From: Crambe crambe
Taxonomy: Eukaryota > Porifera > Demospongiae > Poecilosclerida > Crambeidae
Reading direction: 5' to 3'
NCBI GenBank assembly: GCA_963924555.1
Contig: OZ004581.1
Span: 7,479,338 to 7,543,337 of the forward strand
DNA length: 64,000 nucleotides
In this document: positions 32,981 through 43,722 of the stretch, one piece after another
How positions within the stretch are numbered: position 1 is the stretch's first letter
How the letters are laid out: each line of letters opens with the position of its first letter
Program-made: the position numbers and the translations under genes
Notes under the pieces: generated by a model
Database searches by the model: none
What the model was told of the DNA's origin: nothing
Seen by the model: the letters and a program-made list of their open reading frames with translations, nothing else

Positions 32981-33310
32981 AGCGGTCCCCTTTCACCTTT
33001 GACCCCTTTCCCAGAGAAAGGGGCAGGGCTAGCTTCGGCCGGCCGGGGGCGTGCCTTTTGGAGCATGCGCATGTGCAGTGGATTTACGCTCCGTTCGAAT
33101 ACACACTGTATTCGGCATGCCGTACATAGGAAGCGTATGCTTTGTGCGTGCATACATTTAAATAGAAAAACAAAGCATAAGCTTCCCATGTACGGCATAC
33201 GGAATATTCGAACGGAACGTGAATCCACTGTACATGTGCGTACTTCTTTCCGGCCTGCGCATAAGTTTTTAAGTCCAACTTACAGCAAAACAATCACAGT
33301 TGAGAAAAAA
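32981..33310. promoter_or_regulatory. Shared 330-bp divergent promoter region containing a ~170-bp hairpin
   Basis: It separates the ATG of the minus-strand phosphatase (32980) from the ATG of the plus-strand beta-helix protein (33311). The part 33065-33237 is an imperfect palindrome: GCATGTGCAGTGGATTTACG...CGTGAATCCACTGTACATGTGC, with inner GCCGTACATAGGAAGC/GCTTCCCATGTACGGC pairing around a CATTTAAATAG centre. The left part is GC-rich (GGCCGGCCGGGGGCG). No clear TATA box was assigned. Confidence 0.6.
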
Positions 33311-36300
33311 ATGAAATTTTTGTCACAATTAGCTATTCTCAATTTCTTGATCGCAGCCTTCATTGGAGTGGCGAGTTGTCAGGAGTATTGCTCTTTCACG
33401 ATAACCATTAACCGCAGTGATGATACTTGCAGTCTTGATTACTATTCGCGGATCACAAGTTGTGCTACTTTAATGAAAGCATTGCAGTTATGGCCTGTAA
33501 CTACAACACAGCAATGTTCAAGCACACACATGACGTATCAAATCCCTCCTGGTGATCATGAAATCAATGGAAGCTTCATTCAATTTAAGTTACCTATAAA
33601 TTCGGTGTTTCTATCAGGTAATGACTCGAGCATTAAGTGTACTGAAAGTGACACAGGGTTTTTCTTTGAAGGTGTGAGTGTAGAACTGATTGATATCACT
33701 TTTTCTAACTGCTCATCTTTACTAAGACCGTTATCTACGCTGAGACAAGTGTCACCAAATACGAACCTCCACAGCTCTCTATATCCTCCCTTGTATGTCG
33801 CTCTGTATGTCAATGCTCCTGGTTATGACATTACAATGAATAATGTGTCTGTTCATAGCAGAGCTGGTGTTGCAAGTGTTGTTATCTACAATACTGACAC
33901 AGTTAATATAAAGGATTGTCTTTTCATCACTCATGAGTCTTATGCTAATGACACAACTACCATTGAAGGCTATGGGGGATTAATCATCGAGTTAGACAGT
34001 TTTTCCCATGAAAGCACAGCACCTCAGCCACACTATGAAATCACAAGAAGTACATTCATTAACAATACAGCCATTACTTACTCTTCTAAATCAATAGCTC
34101 ACACTAATGATGGCATCATACCATCAGGTGCCAACTACACCTCATTCGGGAAAGGAGGTGGACTCACTATTCTACTGAAAGGGAGTTCCAATTTGAACAA
34201 TATTGAAATCAGCGACTGTGAATTTTCAAATAATGAAGCAGTGACTGGAGGCGGTTTATTCGTGAGTTTTCTTGATAACTCCTATCAAAACACAATAACG
34301 GTTCGTAATTCTAAATTCTCAGAAAATAAATGTCCGTTGGAATGGGAGAAAAGTTCAGGTGGTGGAGGAATAAGTATCGAACACTTCAGCAAAAGCAGTT
34401 CAATACCAGGTAATACAGTTAATCTCCTTCAGACATCTCTTATTGAGAACTCTGCCCATCTTGGTGGGGGAGTGGCTATCACATTGCTGGATTCTCAAGT
34501 GCAAGTCAGCAACACATTAGTCAGTTTATCAGGCACCACTTTTCTCAAGAATTCAGCTGTCTTCGGATCAGCACTCCACACTCATCAACTGGTGAGCTCA
34601 CAGACTTCCTCTGAGCCTTCCATAAGAATAACTAATAATTGTGTTTTCGATAGCAATTCTATTGAGTACAGAACTGAGTGTAGTCACACTGGCATTGGGG
34701 CACTCCATAGTAAACTAAACAGTATACTTTTTGATGGAACGATTATGTTTTGCAATAATAAAGGCTCGGCCCTAACTATGATAGCAGCATATGCGAATTT
34801 CACATCTACCTGCTCTGCTTCATTCGTGAATAACACTGGCACAAGAGGAGGGGCTATTGCACTGCTTGGTGCTGCATTCATTCAAATCAGCAAAGGTACT
34901 GAGATGACATTTGAAAATAATGCAGCATTGTACAAAGGGGGTGCAATATTCAATCAATACACAGACAATGACGGTTCAATGAGACATGCCAATTGTTTCA
35001 TCAAGCACACAGACTCTTCTCTGAATGCTATGGACTGGGGTGTTACCTTCACCTTTCGTGGAAATAAAGTTCTGAATGGAAATTGTAACAATGCTATTCA
35101 TTCCACTTCTATTTTACCATGTGAGAGTGAGACTAACATGGAAAGAGCATTTTGTTGGAAAGGGTGGATTTACGATGACGAACAAGAAGGTACATGTTTA
35201 GATCATATCACTACAGACTTCAAAGCAGTGCAATGTTCAAATTCACTTACAGCTATTCCCGGTTTGCCTTTTAACATTCCACTTTCTTTGAAAGATGAGT
35301 TGAACAATAGCATCTCAGAAGAAGGTATTCAAAGCTACGTTGTTATGGCAGAAAACACACCTACAGATCATGTGACTATTTCACCCAATAAACACATATT
35401 AATTACTGGAAATATTGATGAGAATATCAATGTAAGTTTTGAGAGTTTAGGAGATCAATCTTTGCATATCAAGATGAAAGTGGGACTAAAAACCTGTCCA
35501 CCTGGATTTATTTTCAATGCCAATCAAACTTGTACTTGCCCTGAAAATGATGATCATTATGAAGGGTACATCAAGTGTGATTCAAATGTGGCCTCGATCA
35601 TTGGGAGTACATGGATCGGACAGATCGAGAACGACACAGAAGACTGTCTAGAAACATCTTGCTACTTTATTGGAACGTGTCCCATGCATTACTGCAATCC
35701 CTTGACTCACGAGTTTCAGATGCTTCCAAAAACCTCATCCCTCAATGACGTAATTTGTAAAAAATATCGACAAGGTGTTTTATGTGGTGAATGTATCAAA
35801 GGTTATGGGACAGCTCTTAATACTTGGACATATGAATGTGTTGAATGTAATGAGACATATTTGGGCTTGAACGTCATGAGGTATTTAGCTTCAGTTTATA
35901 TTCCATGTGCAGCTCTGTTACTATTCGTCCTGATCTTCAACATCAAACTCACTCTAGGTTCGATGAATGCTTTCATACTCTTCTCTCAAATGATTGTGAC
36001 TAATTTCGACCTGACTTCACATGGCAGTATACCACTGGCTGAACCGGCAGAAACTGTTGCTAATGCCTACAGATTCATTTATGCTATCTTCAATTTCGAT
36101 TTCATTGAGAAACTTTCGAGTCCCATTTGCCTTTCTCAAAAGCTCAACATGCTATCAGTGTTGCTATTCAATTATCTCTTGGTTTCAGTGTGTATTATAT
36201 TTGTTATCATAACAGTTCTATGCAACGAGCTTTCTAAAAAATGTCTATCAAAACATGAACGAGATCGGAGGCTAATTGGACCACTCAACCAATGCAGCAT

Positions 36301-37456
36301 CTTCAAAAGATTCCCTAAGTCCACTGCAGAAACATTCATTTTGCTATTATCAACAATTATTCTGCTTTCATATTCAAAGCTGGGCATTACTTCATCTCAA
36401 ATACTGAGCATTGACCATCTGATTAGCAGTACAGGTAACGAAACCGTTTCTGCTAGAGTCCACTTTGCAGGTCAACTGACCAGTACATCTGCTGAGTTCA
36501 TTCGCTATGCAGCAGTTGCAATCATAGGAGAGGTCTTCATCGTTTTTTTCATGCTTGTCATGTTCGATTACCCCTTACGTTTCGTTGAATACTTGATCCA
36601 TAAGGTGAAAGTCCTAAGCAAGATCTATCCAGAAAAAAACATCCATGCTTTCACAGATACCTTCCAAAATTGCTTCAAAGAATCATTTCGCTGGTTTTCA
36701 GGACTCTATTTCCTTTTCCGATACAGTATTGGAAAACTATTTGTCTCAAATAATACTGCCCTGACAAAATATGTGGGTCAAGAACTGGCTTGTATTTTCA
36801 TGATCATCTTGTTAGTGCTCTTTTGGCCATATAAGCAGAAGATACTCAACTATGTGGATATGATGATTTTTTCAAACCTTGCTATCATTAATGCTCTGAA
36901 CTTTTACCAGTACACTATCGTGCGGTTGATTCCATTGAAATATGCTTTTCCTTCAGTTTTCGGTATTCAATTTTGTCTGGTGATTGTACCAGTGATATGC
37001 TTACTCTTGTATTTGATATTCTGGTCTACTAAAAAACACCATACTGCTATAAAGAAGCACTGTCACCAAACGATTGCGGGTCTGCTCGGCAAATGGAGTC
37101 CACAGTTATGTGAGCGGTACACATCTGCCATAACGAGTGTTTCTGGAGATAAAGAAGACTCATTTTCTGAAGTGAGAACTACTAAACAGAGCACAAAGCG
37201 AATGCATGCCTACCACCACAGGGATGCTGCATCGGAACGAGCCTCATTGCTTCAAAAACGAGCTTCACTGTATCAAGATGATGGACGAATGGTGAGGAGT
37301 GAAAGGGGTTCTGATGTTCCTGTGACAGTTGTAAATGTGTTAGATAAAGACATGGGAGAGGCATCCACCTACCAGACCAGTGGCCATTTTCTACGTACAG
37401 AGTGGAATGCAGGCGCGGCTTCTTATGGAAGTGTGGACTACAATGTAGACAGCTAG
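33311..37456 (+). CDS. Intronless 1,381-aa beta-helix, cysteine-rich, multi-pass membrane protein
   Basis: I start at ATG 33311 because it opens a clear signal peptide (MKFLSQLAILNFLIAAFIG, cleavage probably after VASC). The frame is open further upstream to 32930, but that part crosses the promoter palindrome. Residues about 60-670 hold repeated FxxNxAxxGGG strands (CEFSNNEAVTGGGLFV, LIENSAHLGGGVAI, FVNNTGTRGGAIAL, FENNAALYKGGAIF), typical of a right-handed parallel beta-helix as in Pmp-like or pectin-lyase folds. About 728-855 are cysteine-rich (CPPGFIFNANQTC, GVLCGECIKGYG). About 857-1240 hold seven or eight hydrophobic helices (IPCAALLLFVLIF, FILLLSTIILLSY, ACIFMIILLVLFW, VIVPVICLLLYLIFW), then a ~140-aa hydrophilic tail. 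Many N-glycosylation sequons. It is a surface protein of unknown function; similar architectures are multi-copy in sponges (from memory). Lack of introns contrasts with its neighbours. Confidence 0.85.
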   Translation: MKFLSQLAILNFLIAAFIGVASCQEYCSFTITINRSDDTCSLDYYSRITSCATLMKALQLWPVTTTQQCSSTHMTYQIPPGDHEINGSFIQFKLPINSVFLSGNDSSIKCTESDTGFFFEGVSVELIDITFSNCSSLLRPLSTLRQVSPNTNLHSSLYPPLYVALYVNAPGYDITMNNVSVHSRAGVASVVIYNTDTVNIKDCLFITHESYANDTTTIEGYGGLIIELDSFSHESTAPQPHYEITRSTFINNTAITYSSKSIAHTNDGIIPSGANYTSFGKGGGLTILLKGSSNLNNIEISDCEFSNNEAVTGGGLFVSFLDNSYQNTITVRNSKFSENKCPLEWEKSSGGGGISIEHFSKSSSIPGNTVNLLQTSLIENSAHLGGGVAITLLDSQVQVSNTLVSLSGTTFLKNSAVFGSALHTHQLVSSQTSSEPSIRITNNCVFDSNSIEYRTECSHTGIGALHSKLNSILFDGTIMFCNNKGSALTMIAAYANFTSTCSASFVNNTGTRGGAIALLGAAFIQISKGTEMTFENNAALYKGGAIFNQYTDNDGSMRHANCFIKHTDSSLNAMDWGVTFTFRGNKVLNGNCNNAIHSTSILPCESETNMERAFCWKGWIYDDEQEGTCLDHITTDFKAVQCSNSLTAIPGLPFNIPLSLKDELNNSISEEGIQSYVVMAENTPTDHVTISPNKHILITGNIDENINVSFESLGDQSLHIKMKVGLKTCPPGFIFNANQTCTCPENDDHYEGYIKCDSNVASIIGSTWIGQIENDTEDCLETSCYFIGTCPMHYCNPLTHEFQMLPKTSSLNDVICKKYRQGVLCGECIKGYGTALNTWTYECVECNETYLGLNVMRYLASVYIPCAALLLFVLIFNIKLTLGSMNAFILFSQMIVTNFDLTSHGSIPLAEPAETVANAYRFIYAIFNFDFIEKLSSPICLSQKLNMLSVLLFNYLLVSVCIIFVIITVLCNELSKKCLSKHERDRRLIGPLNQCSIFKRFPKSTAETFILLLSTIILLSYSKLGITSSQILSIDHLISSTGNETVSARVHFAGQLTSTSAEFIRYAAVAIIGEVFIVFFMLVMFDYPLRFVEYLIHKVKVLSKIYPEKNIHAFTDTFQNCFKESFRWFSGLYFLFRYSIGKLFVSNNTALTKYVGQELACIFMIILLVLFWPYKQKILNYVDMMIFSNLAIINALNFYQYTIVRLIPLKYAFPSVFGIQFCLVIVPVICLLLYLIFWSTKKHHTAIKKHCHQTIAGLLGKWSPQLCERYTSAITSVSGDKEDSFSEVRTTKQSTKRMHAYHHRDAASERASLLQKRASLYQDDGRMVRSERGSDVPVTVVNVLDKDMGEASTYQTSGHFLRTEWNAGAASYGSVDYNVDS

Positions 37457-37849
37457 ATAGATTGTTGCTATTGTTTGTTATTGTTGTTGTCATAAAATTG
37501 CTAGGAATTATTGTGCTGTTGTTAATTTTGTGTGTGAAAAAAAACTGTTTCATTATCAACCGTTTTGATGAATTGAGCATGCTCAGTCTGCGAAGTAGGC
37601 TTTAATTAGAATTGTGTAGCTGACACAATGTGGCTATGACTCTTGCCTCTTCTAGCTAGGGGGGGTAGTCTGGCGGCGCAGCCCCGAGCGCTTCGCGCGA
37701 GGGTCTGGTATCACATAATACTTCGAGTCGTTCCCTACGCGCACGCGTCAAAAGTTAATTGAATACGTTGCATGCATGACGGTTAATGATACATTGAAAT
37801 TTATATATATGTCACGTGGTCAATGTGATAGTCGGTTGTGGTGTGAGTT
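37457..37849. other. Intergenic spacer with a GC-rich repeat
   Basis: Contains GGGGGGTAGTCTGGCGGCG and CGCTTCGCGCGAGGGTCTGG at 37659-37708, a repeat start also seen as GGGGGTAGTCTGGCG near 43050. No gene found. Confidence 0.5.
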
Positions 37850-40230
37850 ATGAGTCAGTTTGACCGTTGCTGTGGTTGTGGCAATGATGTCACAGATAAG
37901 ACAAAAAGGAGACTGCTACATTCTTCCAAATCACAACATGTCTTTTCTCTCTGGAAGGCCATTTAAGGCATTGAGTACATGTGTAGATCTTGCTTCTCAA
38001 CATTCGAGCGATATGCAGGCCTACAGAAAAAAAATTCAAAATAATTTAGTTAAATATTAATTTTTGATGAACAAAGCACTACACCCAAGCGAATCAAACT
38101 TGACCCCAGTGTTATGTTGTCAACTGATTCCTCTGCAAGCTCTTCTCCAGATGTTGGGGTATGAACCTTGCAATGAAAGAAAGGCATAATTAGCTATAGC
38201 TAACATTATATTTTATGTAGGTACATGTGGCATACAAGAAGCCTAAATTATATATGTTGACTCCAACTAGGAAAAAGATTGGTAAAGCTGTTGCCAGGGG
38301 GAGCAAATATGCCATAGTTAGAGAGTGCTTTACTGATCCCAAAACCAGGCAGTTTGTTCTTAATTATCTTGGTAAAATCATATGCAAAGAAATAAAAATA
38401 ATGGTCTCACTGGAATCAAACTCAATTCTTCAGAGTTCTAAATTGGAAGATTTTAAATGGGATATGCTTCTGAATGAATTAAACAAATAATTATGCTCCT
38501 ACCTTTATTAATTTACTTCAATGCCTCACCAAAACAAAAACCAGACGCTCTAATGAAAAAGCTGTCATTGGCATGTGTGCCTCTATTCTCCTCAAGCATC
38601 GCTACTCCAGAATGAGCCTTATTCAAAAAATAATATCTATTATTCTTTATGCTGGGCATACTTCAAAACAGGTGTGTACCTTACATTTATTAAGATATGA
38701 TACTCTATGTAATATTACTCTGAAAGGTGTATACAAGGCTTCAAAGACTGAATATCACTCAACAGTAATTCGTACTTTAAGTCAGCTGGGCTCCAACCAT
38801 GACATCAAGGTAAAAAAATGGAAGGCAAATCTACAAAAAGAATTGACTGAGGTAATCAAACCTGTCTGACCATTCTATTATGGCACATGTATTTACACCA
38901 CTCCAGAACAGAACTCATTCAATGGATGTGTCCCTAATAGGACTCGAAGAGGGAGACACTTCAGATAGCAGTGATTCATCTGATTCTGATATAGACAGTG
39001 AGCCTGAAGCCCCTCCCTACTCACCTCTCCCATCTGATTTTGATTACACATCAAGCACTGACGAAGAGGTAGAAATGGAAGAGACTGACAAGGATGCTGA
39101 GGTAACAATTGCTGAGAAAACAGTTGTTGTTGTGGAATCAAATCAACAAGCCAATTTTGAATACATTGAAGATAAGGGTGAGATAGTGACATACACAATG
39201 GTTGGAGACAACCTTGACAGTACGATCAAACGAAGATACATGAGAGTAGGCCAAGGCAATCTATCACTACACTACTTTCACTTCTTTGCTGCCTTAGATA
39301 GACTAAATCTAAGCAAGCTCTCATTTTCGGCACCACCAAAACCTACAAAAACAGCAAAAGAATGTGCATTATCTCTCCTACCATCAATTGCAACGATCAT
39401 GCACTCAGAAGTAATTTCATCACCTTGGTTTCACGTGTTGTAGCTACCCATTTAGAAAGCATTGGATTTGATTGCTGTAAGCTAATGAATTGGCACATCA
39501 CTCATGATTACCAAAAAGAGATGTCAATGAAATCAGAGTCAATTAAGAAAGTGTTTTTATTAAGAGATAAAATAGATTCCTCTAGGTATCATTCTGGAGA
39601 ATGAAAATAAGATGGAAGGGATGATTGAAATTATGAGAATATTGCATGGTTATGTTCCAACCAAAAGATGTGATCGTACATACGTCTATGAGGGCAGAGA
39701 GATCACTATACCTGAAGCAATGGTGCATGCAATTCTATTGGGAGGTGATCAGCTGACAGCAGCTCGTGCCAGGGGAGCCAAAAAGGCAAAAGTTAACTCT
39801 GTTGATCCAGAACTTCGTTTAGAGGGATTAATTCCTGTGGCAGAGGATTGGCACACAAGACTCAATTTATTATGTGTAAGAGCATAAGCTACCATATTTA
39901 ATAGCATTATTATTATGTGTATGTAGGTTATATGGAGGTACTATATGTCATTTGGATCATCTTCTGATCATGACACTCTTTTTCAGCTAAGAAACCTAAT
40001 CAACCGTACCAATGTCGTCAAAGATCCCACTTCAAACTTTAATGCTTGTGATGATTACTTTGATACAGTTGTTTCGGCTCATATAATTGCAGCATTAAAT
40101 GAATTGGATGCTACAGATTTCAATCCTTCAGAGGACTGGATGAAGTCTGATGAAGACAGGAAGAATATAACAGCAGAGTTCTGCCCACACTGGTCGACAG
40201 TGGCCATTTTGGCCACCACTTAGGCTTATA
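37850..40230 (+). pseudogene. DUF6589-type gene with multiple frameshifts and stops
   Basis: From ATG 37850 the frame gives CCGCGNDVTDKTKRRLL and, after an in-frame TAA, MCRSCFSTFERYAG, which looks like a paired-cysteine zinc-binding N-terminus. Then come VAYKKPKLYMLTPTRKKIGK (38230), GMCASILLKHRYSRMSLIQK (38570), a Ser/Asp/Glu-rich linker (38930-39110), and the block AILLGGDQLTAARARGAKKA ... VAEDWHTRLNLLC | intron 39873-39927 | MSFGSSSDHDTLFQLRNLIN. The GDQLTxARARGA, EDWH and LRNLINR words are what I know of DUF6589 proteins, a domain of unknown function repeated in sponge and cnidarian genomes and possibly transposon-related. Breaks: stop near 37967, homopolymer shift near 38028, shifts near 38495, 39383 and 39597. 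Confidence 0.7.
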
Positions 40231-40356
40231 CTACATATCAGTGATGGTTTTGATCATTCAAAGGGACACCCCATAGTCTTATAAAGCGGGCATGGTAAAA
40301 TAAATTTCGGCCACCACTCAAAGAATCCTGGGCAGAGCCCTGATAACATAACGTAC

Positions 40357-40941
40357 CACTTGGCAATACAGTGCGCTTCATCAACCACAAAGCCTCTGAG
40401 CCTGTTTGAATAAGTATCACCAGTGAGCATACTTCTCCATCGCTTGCTATCTAGCAATAACTCTGGAGTGATGAATACCAACTGATACTCTCCAGCATGC
40501 ACCCCTTTCATCATTGAAGTATCCTCACCACCTCCAGTAACACAAGCAACAGAAAGCCCTCTTTTGCTGAAGCTATCCACCTGCAGTGCCATGAGAGACA
40601 AACACATCTTTAGTATGGATATTAATATAACCGGCTGCACTAAGCTCTTTACAGCTAGTATTCACCTGATCTTTCATGATAACAATTAATGGGCTCACAA
40701 CAATCACTATAGGTTTCTGATCAGCTGGTGAAGAGTCTATCTCTTCAAAAGCAAGAGGAAGACATGCATAGCACAAGCTTTTCCCGAATCCTGTGGGAAG
40801 GACGGCAAAAACAACTCTCCCAGACAGGAATGCTATCAGAACCTCTAGTTGCTCTTCCTTCAACCCTCGATATCCCAGCTTCGCTGCAGCACGGATAGCT
40901 GCTTCTTTCAGGTTAGTTGCCATACCATTCAGGAAGGTCAA
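40357..40941 (-). pseudogene. RecQ-like DNA helicase, N-terminal half only (two exons)
   Basis: Exon 1 is 40941-40666 and exon 2 is 40580-40357, joined in phase at MKDQ|VDSF (GTGAAT donor, CTGCAG acceptor). The region holds the Q-motif-like LKEEQLEVLIAFLSGR, Walker A LPTGFGKSLCY, VVSPLIVIMKDQV, LVFITPELLL and the DEAH box VVDEAHCIAKW with the donor GTACGT right after. RecQ helicases unwind DNA 3' to 5' using ATP. The second RecA-like domain, RQC and HRDC are not found downstream, where the convergent DUF6589 pseudogene lies. It is either a truncated copy or a gene whose 3' part was lost. Motifs I, Ia and II look intact. Confidence 0.75.
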
Positions 40942-41069
40942 TAGGTCATTCTATGTCGTGACTCATTATGACTCATAATACGTATATTAATGATATTCAT
41001 TCATTTACCAGATTTTCTGGTAATGGAACAACTCATGTGATTCCAGACCCTCACTACACCAAAGAGTTC

Positions 41070-41671
41070 TAGTCTCGCGGGCCCGACCCTTTACCAACCG
41101 CGAGGGAAGGAAAGAGTCTGGTCAAATCCAATACATGATCTTGTTTCAATTGCCCAAGGATTTGGTGGCGGGCATGCGCAAAACGTCACGATACGTCACG
41201 GCTCTCAAACAGATTTTTTCGCGCGTGCACTTACAGAGTAGTCCTAGAGTTTAGTCATGTCTATAGTCATGTTAATGAGCTGCTTGCTTGTATGCAGAGA
41301 TCTCATTGGTGATCATAGGAAAAAGAAAAGGCTGCATGGTCCAGGGTGTGCATCAGCCAAAGAACTGCTCCAGGTACTTGCAGGAGTTGCACTGGAAAAA
41401 TTTCCGACACTTTCTGACCAGAAAGCTGTTTCCAAGTCTCCTCCCACTCTCTTGAATAGCCGCCTCCAGTCTGTAATCATATTCCTGCTCAGCCATGTAG
41501 CGCTAAGAAATCCAGAGCGCAGATTTTTCCTAAATTCGTGATGTATAATAACGTCATAGTCGCGCCCCTCCTTCCGAAGATTGCTGACTGTGCACAACAA
41601 GATCGTGTATTGGATTTGACCAGACTCTTTCCTTCCCTCGCGGTTGGTAAAGGGTCTGGCTCGCGAGACTA
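41070..41671. mobile_element. 602-bp TIR element with 9-bp target duplication (MULE-like)
   Basis: AAAGAGTTC occurs at 41061-41069 and 41672-41680. The element starts TAGTCTCGCGGGCC and ends with the near complement TCGCGAGACTA. Inverted repeats run about 80 bp (CGACCCTTTACCAACCGCG, AGGGAAGGAAAGAGTCTGG, TCAAATCCAATACA). Long TIRs with a 9-bp duplication suggest the Mutator superfamily (inference). The interior has short ORFs on both strands, none recognised. It sits about 130 bp upstream of the RecQ-like start. Confidence 0.8.
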
Positions 41672-41902
41672 AAAGAGTTCTGCCTCGTATATTGTTCTTA
41701 GCATTGCGCGCGCTACACAAATTACCACGCGGAAGAGACACGCCCCATCCTCGTGATTGTCAGCTCTTTTATCACATGCGCATATGCATCTCTGACCGCT
41801 AACATTCCAGGGTCCAGAAAACCTGTCCATTTACACCAGACTCCTTTTCCCGGCTTCTTTCTTTCTTCTGCGCGCGCGTGCAAGTGCAAAGATAGTGAGG
41901 TC

Positions 41903-42943
41903 ACGTCAGTAGATATACTAGACTACGTACACAGGATTGGAAACAGGGCATGCGCGCGTAGAATTTATAGACCATCCGTGTAGGTACCTGGCGAACAGAG
42001 AAATCTTACACAAAATAAGAAAGAGGGTGAAAGGCAAGGTATTTAGCGCAGCAATAATTATGATTATAAGTGAAAAGGCTCAATGACCTATAGCTGTAGT
42101 AGTTTATCATGTCAGTTTAGTCTATTTACTGTTGCTATGGAAGAAAAACGTGAAAACAGGTAACTGAAAATTTTTGTGGCACTCCTACTACTAAAATAGA
42201 AGTCTAGCTGCCTTACATTTGGTATAAAATGAAAGATACTAGTTGACCATATGTACTCAAGTAGTTTTAATTTTGTGCAGGGCTGGAGATGGCATGCCAT
42301 TTGCCATTGATGGCTTAAGAAGCCATTTCATTACTCTTCATCTTGATCCCTCAAAACAAGTATATCACAATAAATCTCTTGATAATTGGATGTTCAGCAG
42401 TGCACTATCAGTACTTGTTATTATCATTTTTTAATTATAATATGAAAGGAAATATGTGTAAAGTGACAGTATTAGTTGTTACATTATAGTATCCTTCTTT
42501 ACTATAGCTTTTCTTGACAGCCAGCCATGGGTAATCTGAAGAAACAGTAACATCGACATGATTTTTTTACAGGCACCTTTAAAAAGTACATATGTACATA
42601 TAAATGATCACTACCTAACAGATTAGTGGGGGGAAAGAGACTATACTTTTAATATCCAAGCTCCAGAGGTCCACAAAGTCGAACTACCATTGTTACTCGC
42701 AATTATACCCTCTAACACTTGAGAAACCAGCCTTTTAAGAACTATACTAGCCCACTCTTTGCATTCTTTGAACTTACCAATTGGCTATAGTTTAGCAGAA
42801 ATTTGGCACACTACTTCTCCTCCCCTGTTTGTTTGGGGCAATTTAACACGAACAGCTGCCTACACGGATTGTCAGTATTGTCGTTATGGCGCACGTGACC
42901 TGTTTCCAATCCTGTGTACGTAGTCTAGTCTAGTATATCTATG
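41903..42943. mobile_element. ~1.04-kb TIR element with probable 8-bp target duplication
   Basis: GTGAGGTC occurs at 41895-41902 and 42944-42951. The ends are inverted over about 80 bp: AGATATACTAGACTACGTAC, ACAGGATTGGAAACAGG and ATCCGTGTAGG are all mirrored on the right. The left end has four extra bases (ACGT) before CAGTAGATA, so the exact left terminus is uncertain. An 8-bp duplication fits hAT. The short ORF inside (42243-42434) has no recognised motif. Confidence 0.65.
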
Positions 42944-43722
42944 GTGAGGTCTAGCTAGCTAGCTAGCGAGCTTGCAGGTATGGGGGCGGGGCTTGGCATT
43001 GCAGTGCACGTAGCTTTCCGGGTGGGGCTGAGCCGAGACTAGCTAGTATAGGGGGTAGTCTGGCGTAGCCACACCCCCGAGCTCTGCTCCCAACTGGATT
43101 TGGGAAGAGATTGTGTTTTGCTGTCCTCCCTTTAGCTTTTGATAAACTTAGTTAGACTTCTTTTCTATTATCTGAGCCAACCGTCAGATATACATCATGG
43201 GCGTAGCCAGGGGTGGTTCGGGTGGTTCGGTCGAACCACCTTTTCAAAATGAATAAAAAATGTTTTAAGCGCGATCGCGCGCTATGCGCGTACGCGCGTT
43301 CGTGAGTGATCGATCGATCGTGAGCTCGAAGCGAGCAGAGAGAAACGAGTGAGGCAAAGCCTCTTATTATTTTTGTCCAGAAAAGGTCAGTTTTACGTAT
43401 AACTCAGCCCTACTGAGCAGTTAGTGGCTTAGTGCCTGAGACTATGAATAAATCTTGCTGTAAAAACTGTACAAAAAACTGTACAGGTAGCTAGCAGATC
43501 GTGTACCATCTTCATCATTTACTCATCTTCATACTTTCCCTGCCTTCATATGCTGCATTGCAGCTGCTAAGTCATTGTTTTTTTATAAATCGGTTATAAA
43601 AAAGGGTGTGGTTATAGGAAAGTGGGCGTGGTCATGCCAAAAAATTTGCTAAGCGGCTCGATACGCCCTTAGGGTGTGGCTGGCCACGCCAGGGGGTAAA
43701 TCATGAAGACTTGTCTGTATCT
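42944..43722. other. Repeat-rich spacer without a gene
   Basis: Contains GGGGGTAGTCTGGCG (43050) and a GGGCGTAGCCAGGGGTGGTT unit from about 43200, followed by CGCG-rich sequence and ending near GGCCACGCCAGGGGG. These look like pieces of short interspersed repeats. No ORF of interest. Confidence 0.5.

Noticed and set aside
32930..33310. In-frame N-terminal extension of the beta-helix protein (127 residues)
   Set aside because: It overlaps the phosphatase start on the other strand and reads through the promoter palindrome; ATG 33311 opens a proper signal peptide.
41313..41741. Possible transposase in the MULE-like element
   Set aside because: The ORFs are short, overlap on both strands and show no DDE or zinc-finger pattern, so the element is treated as non-autonomous.
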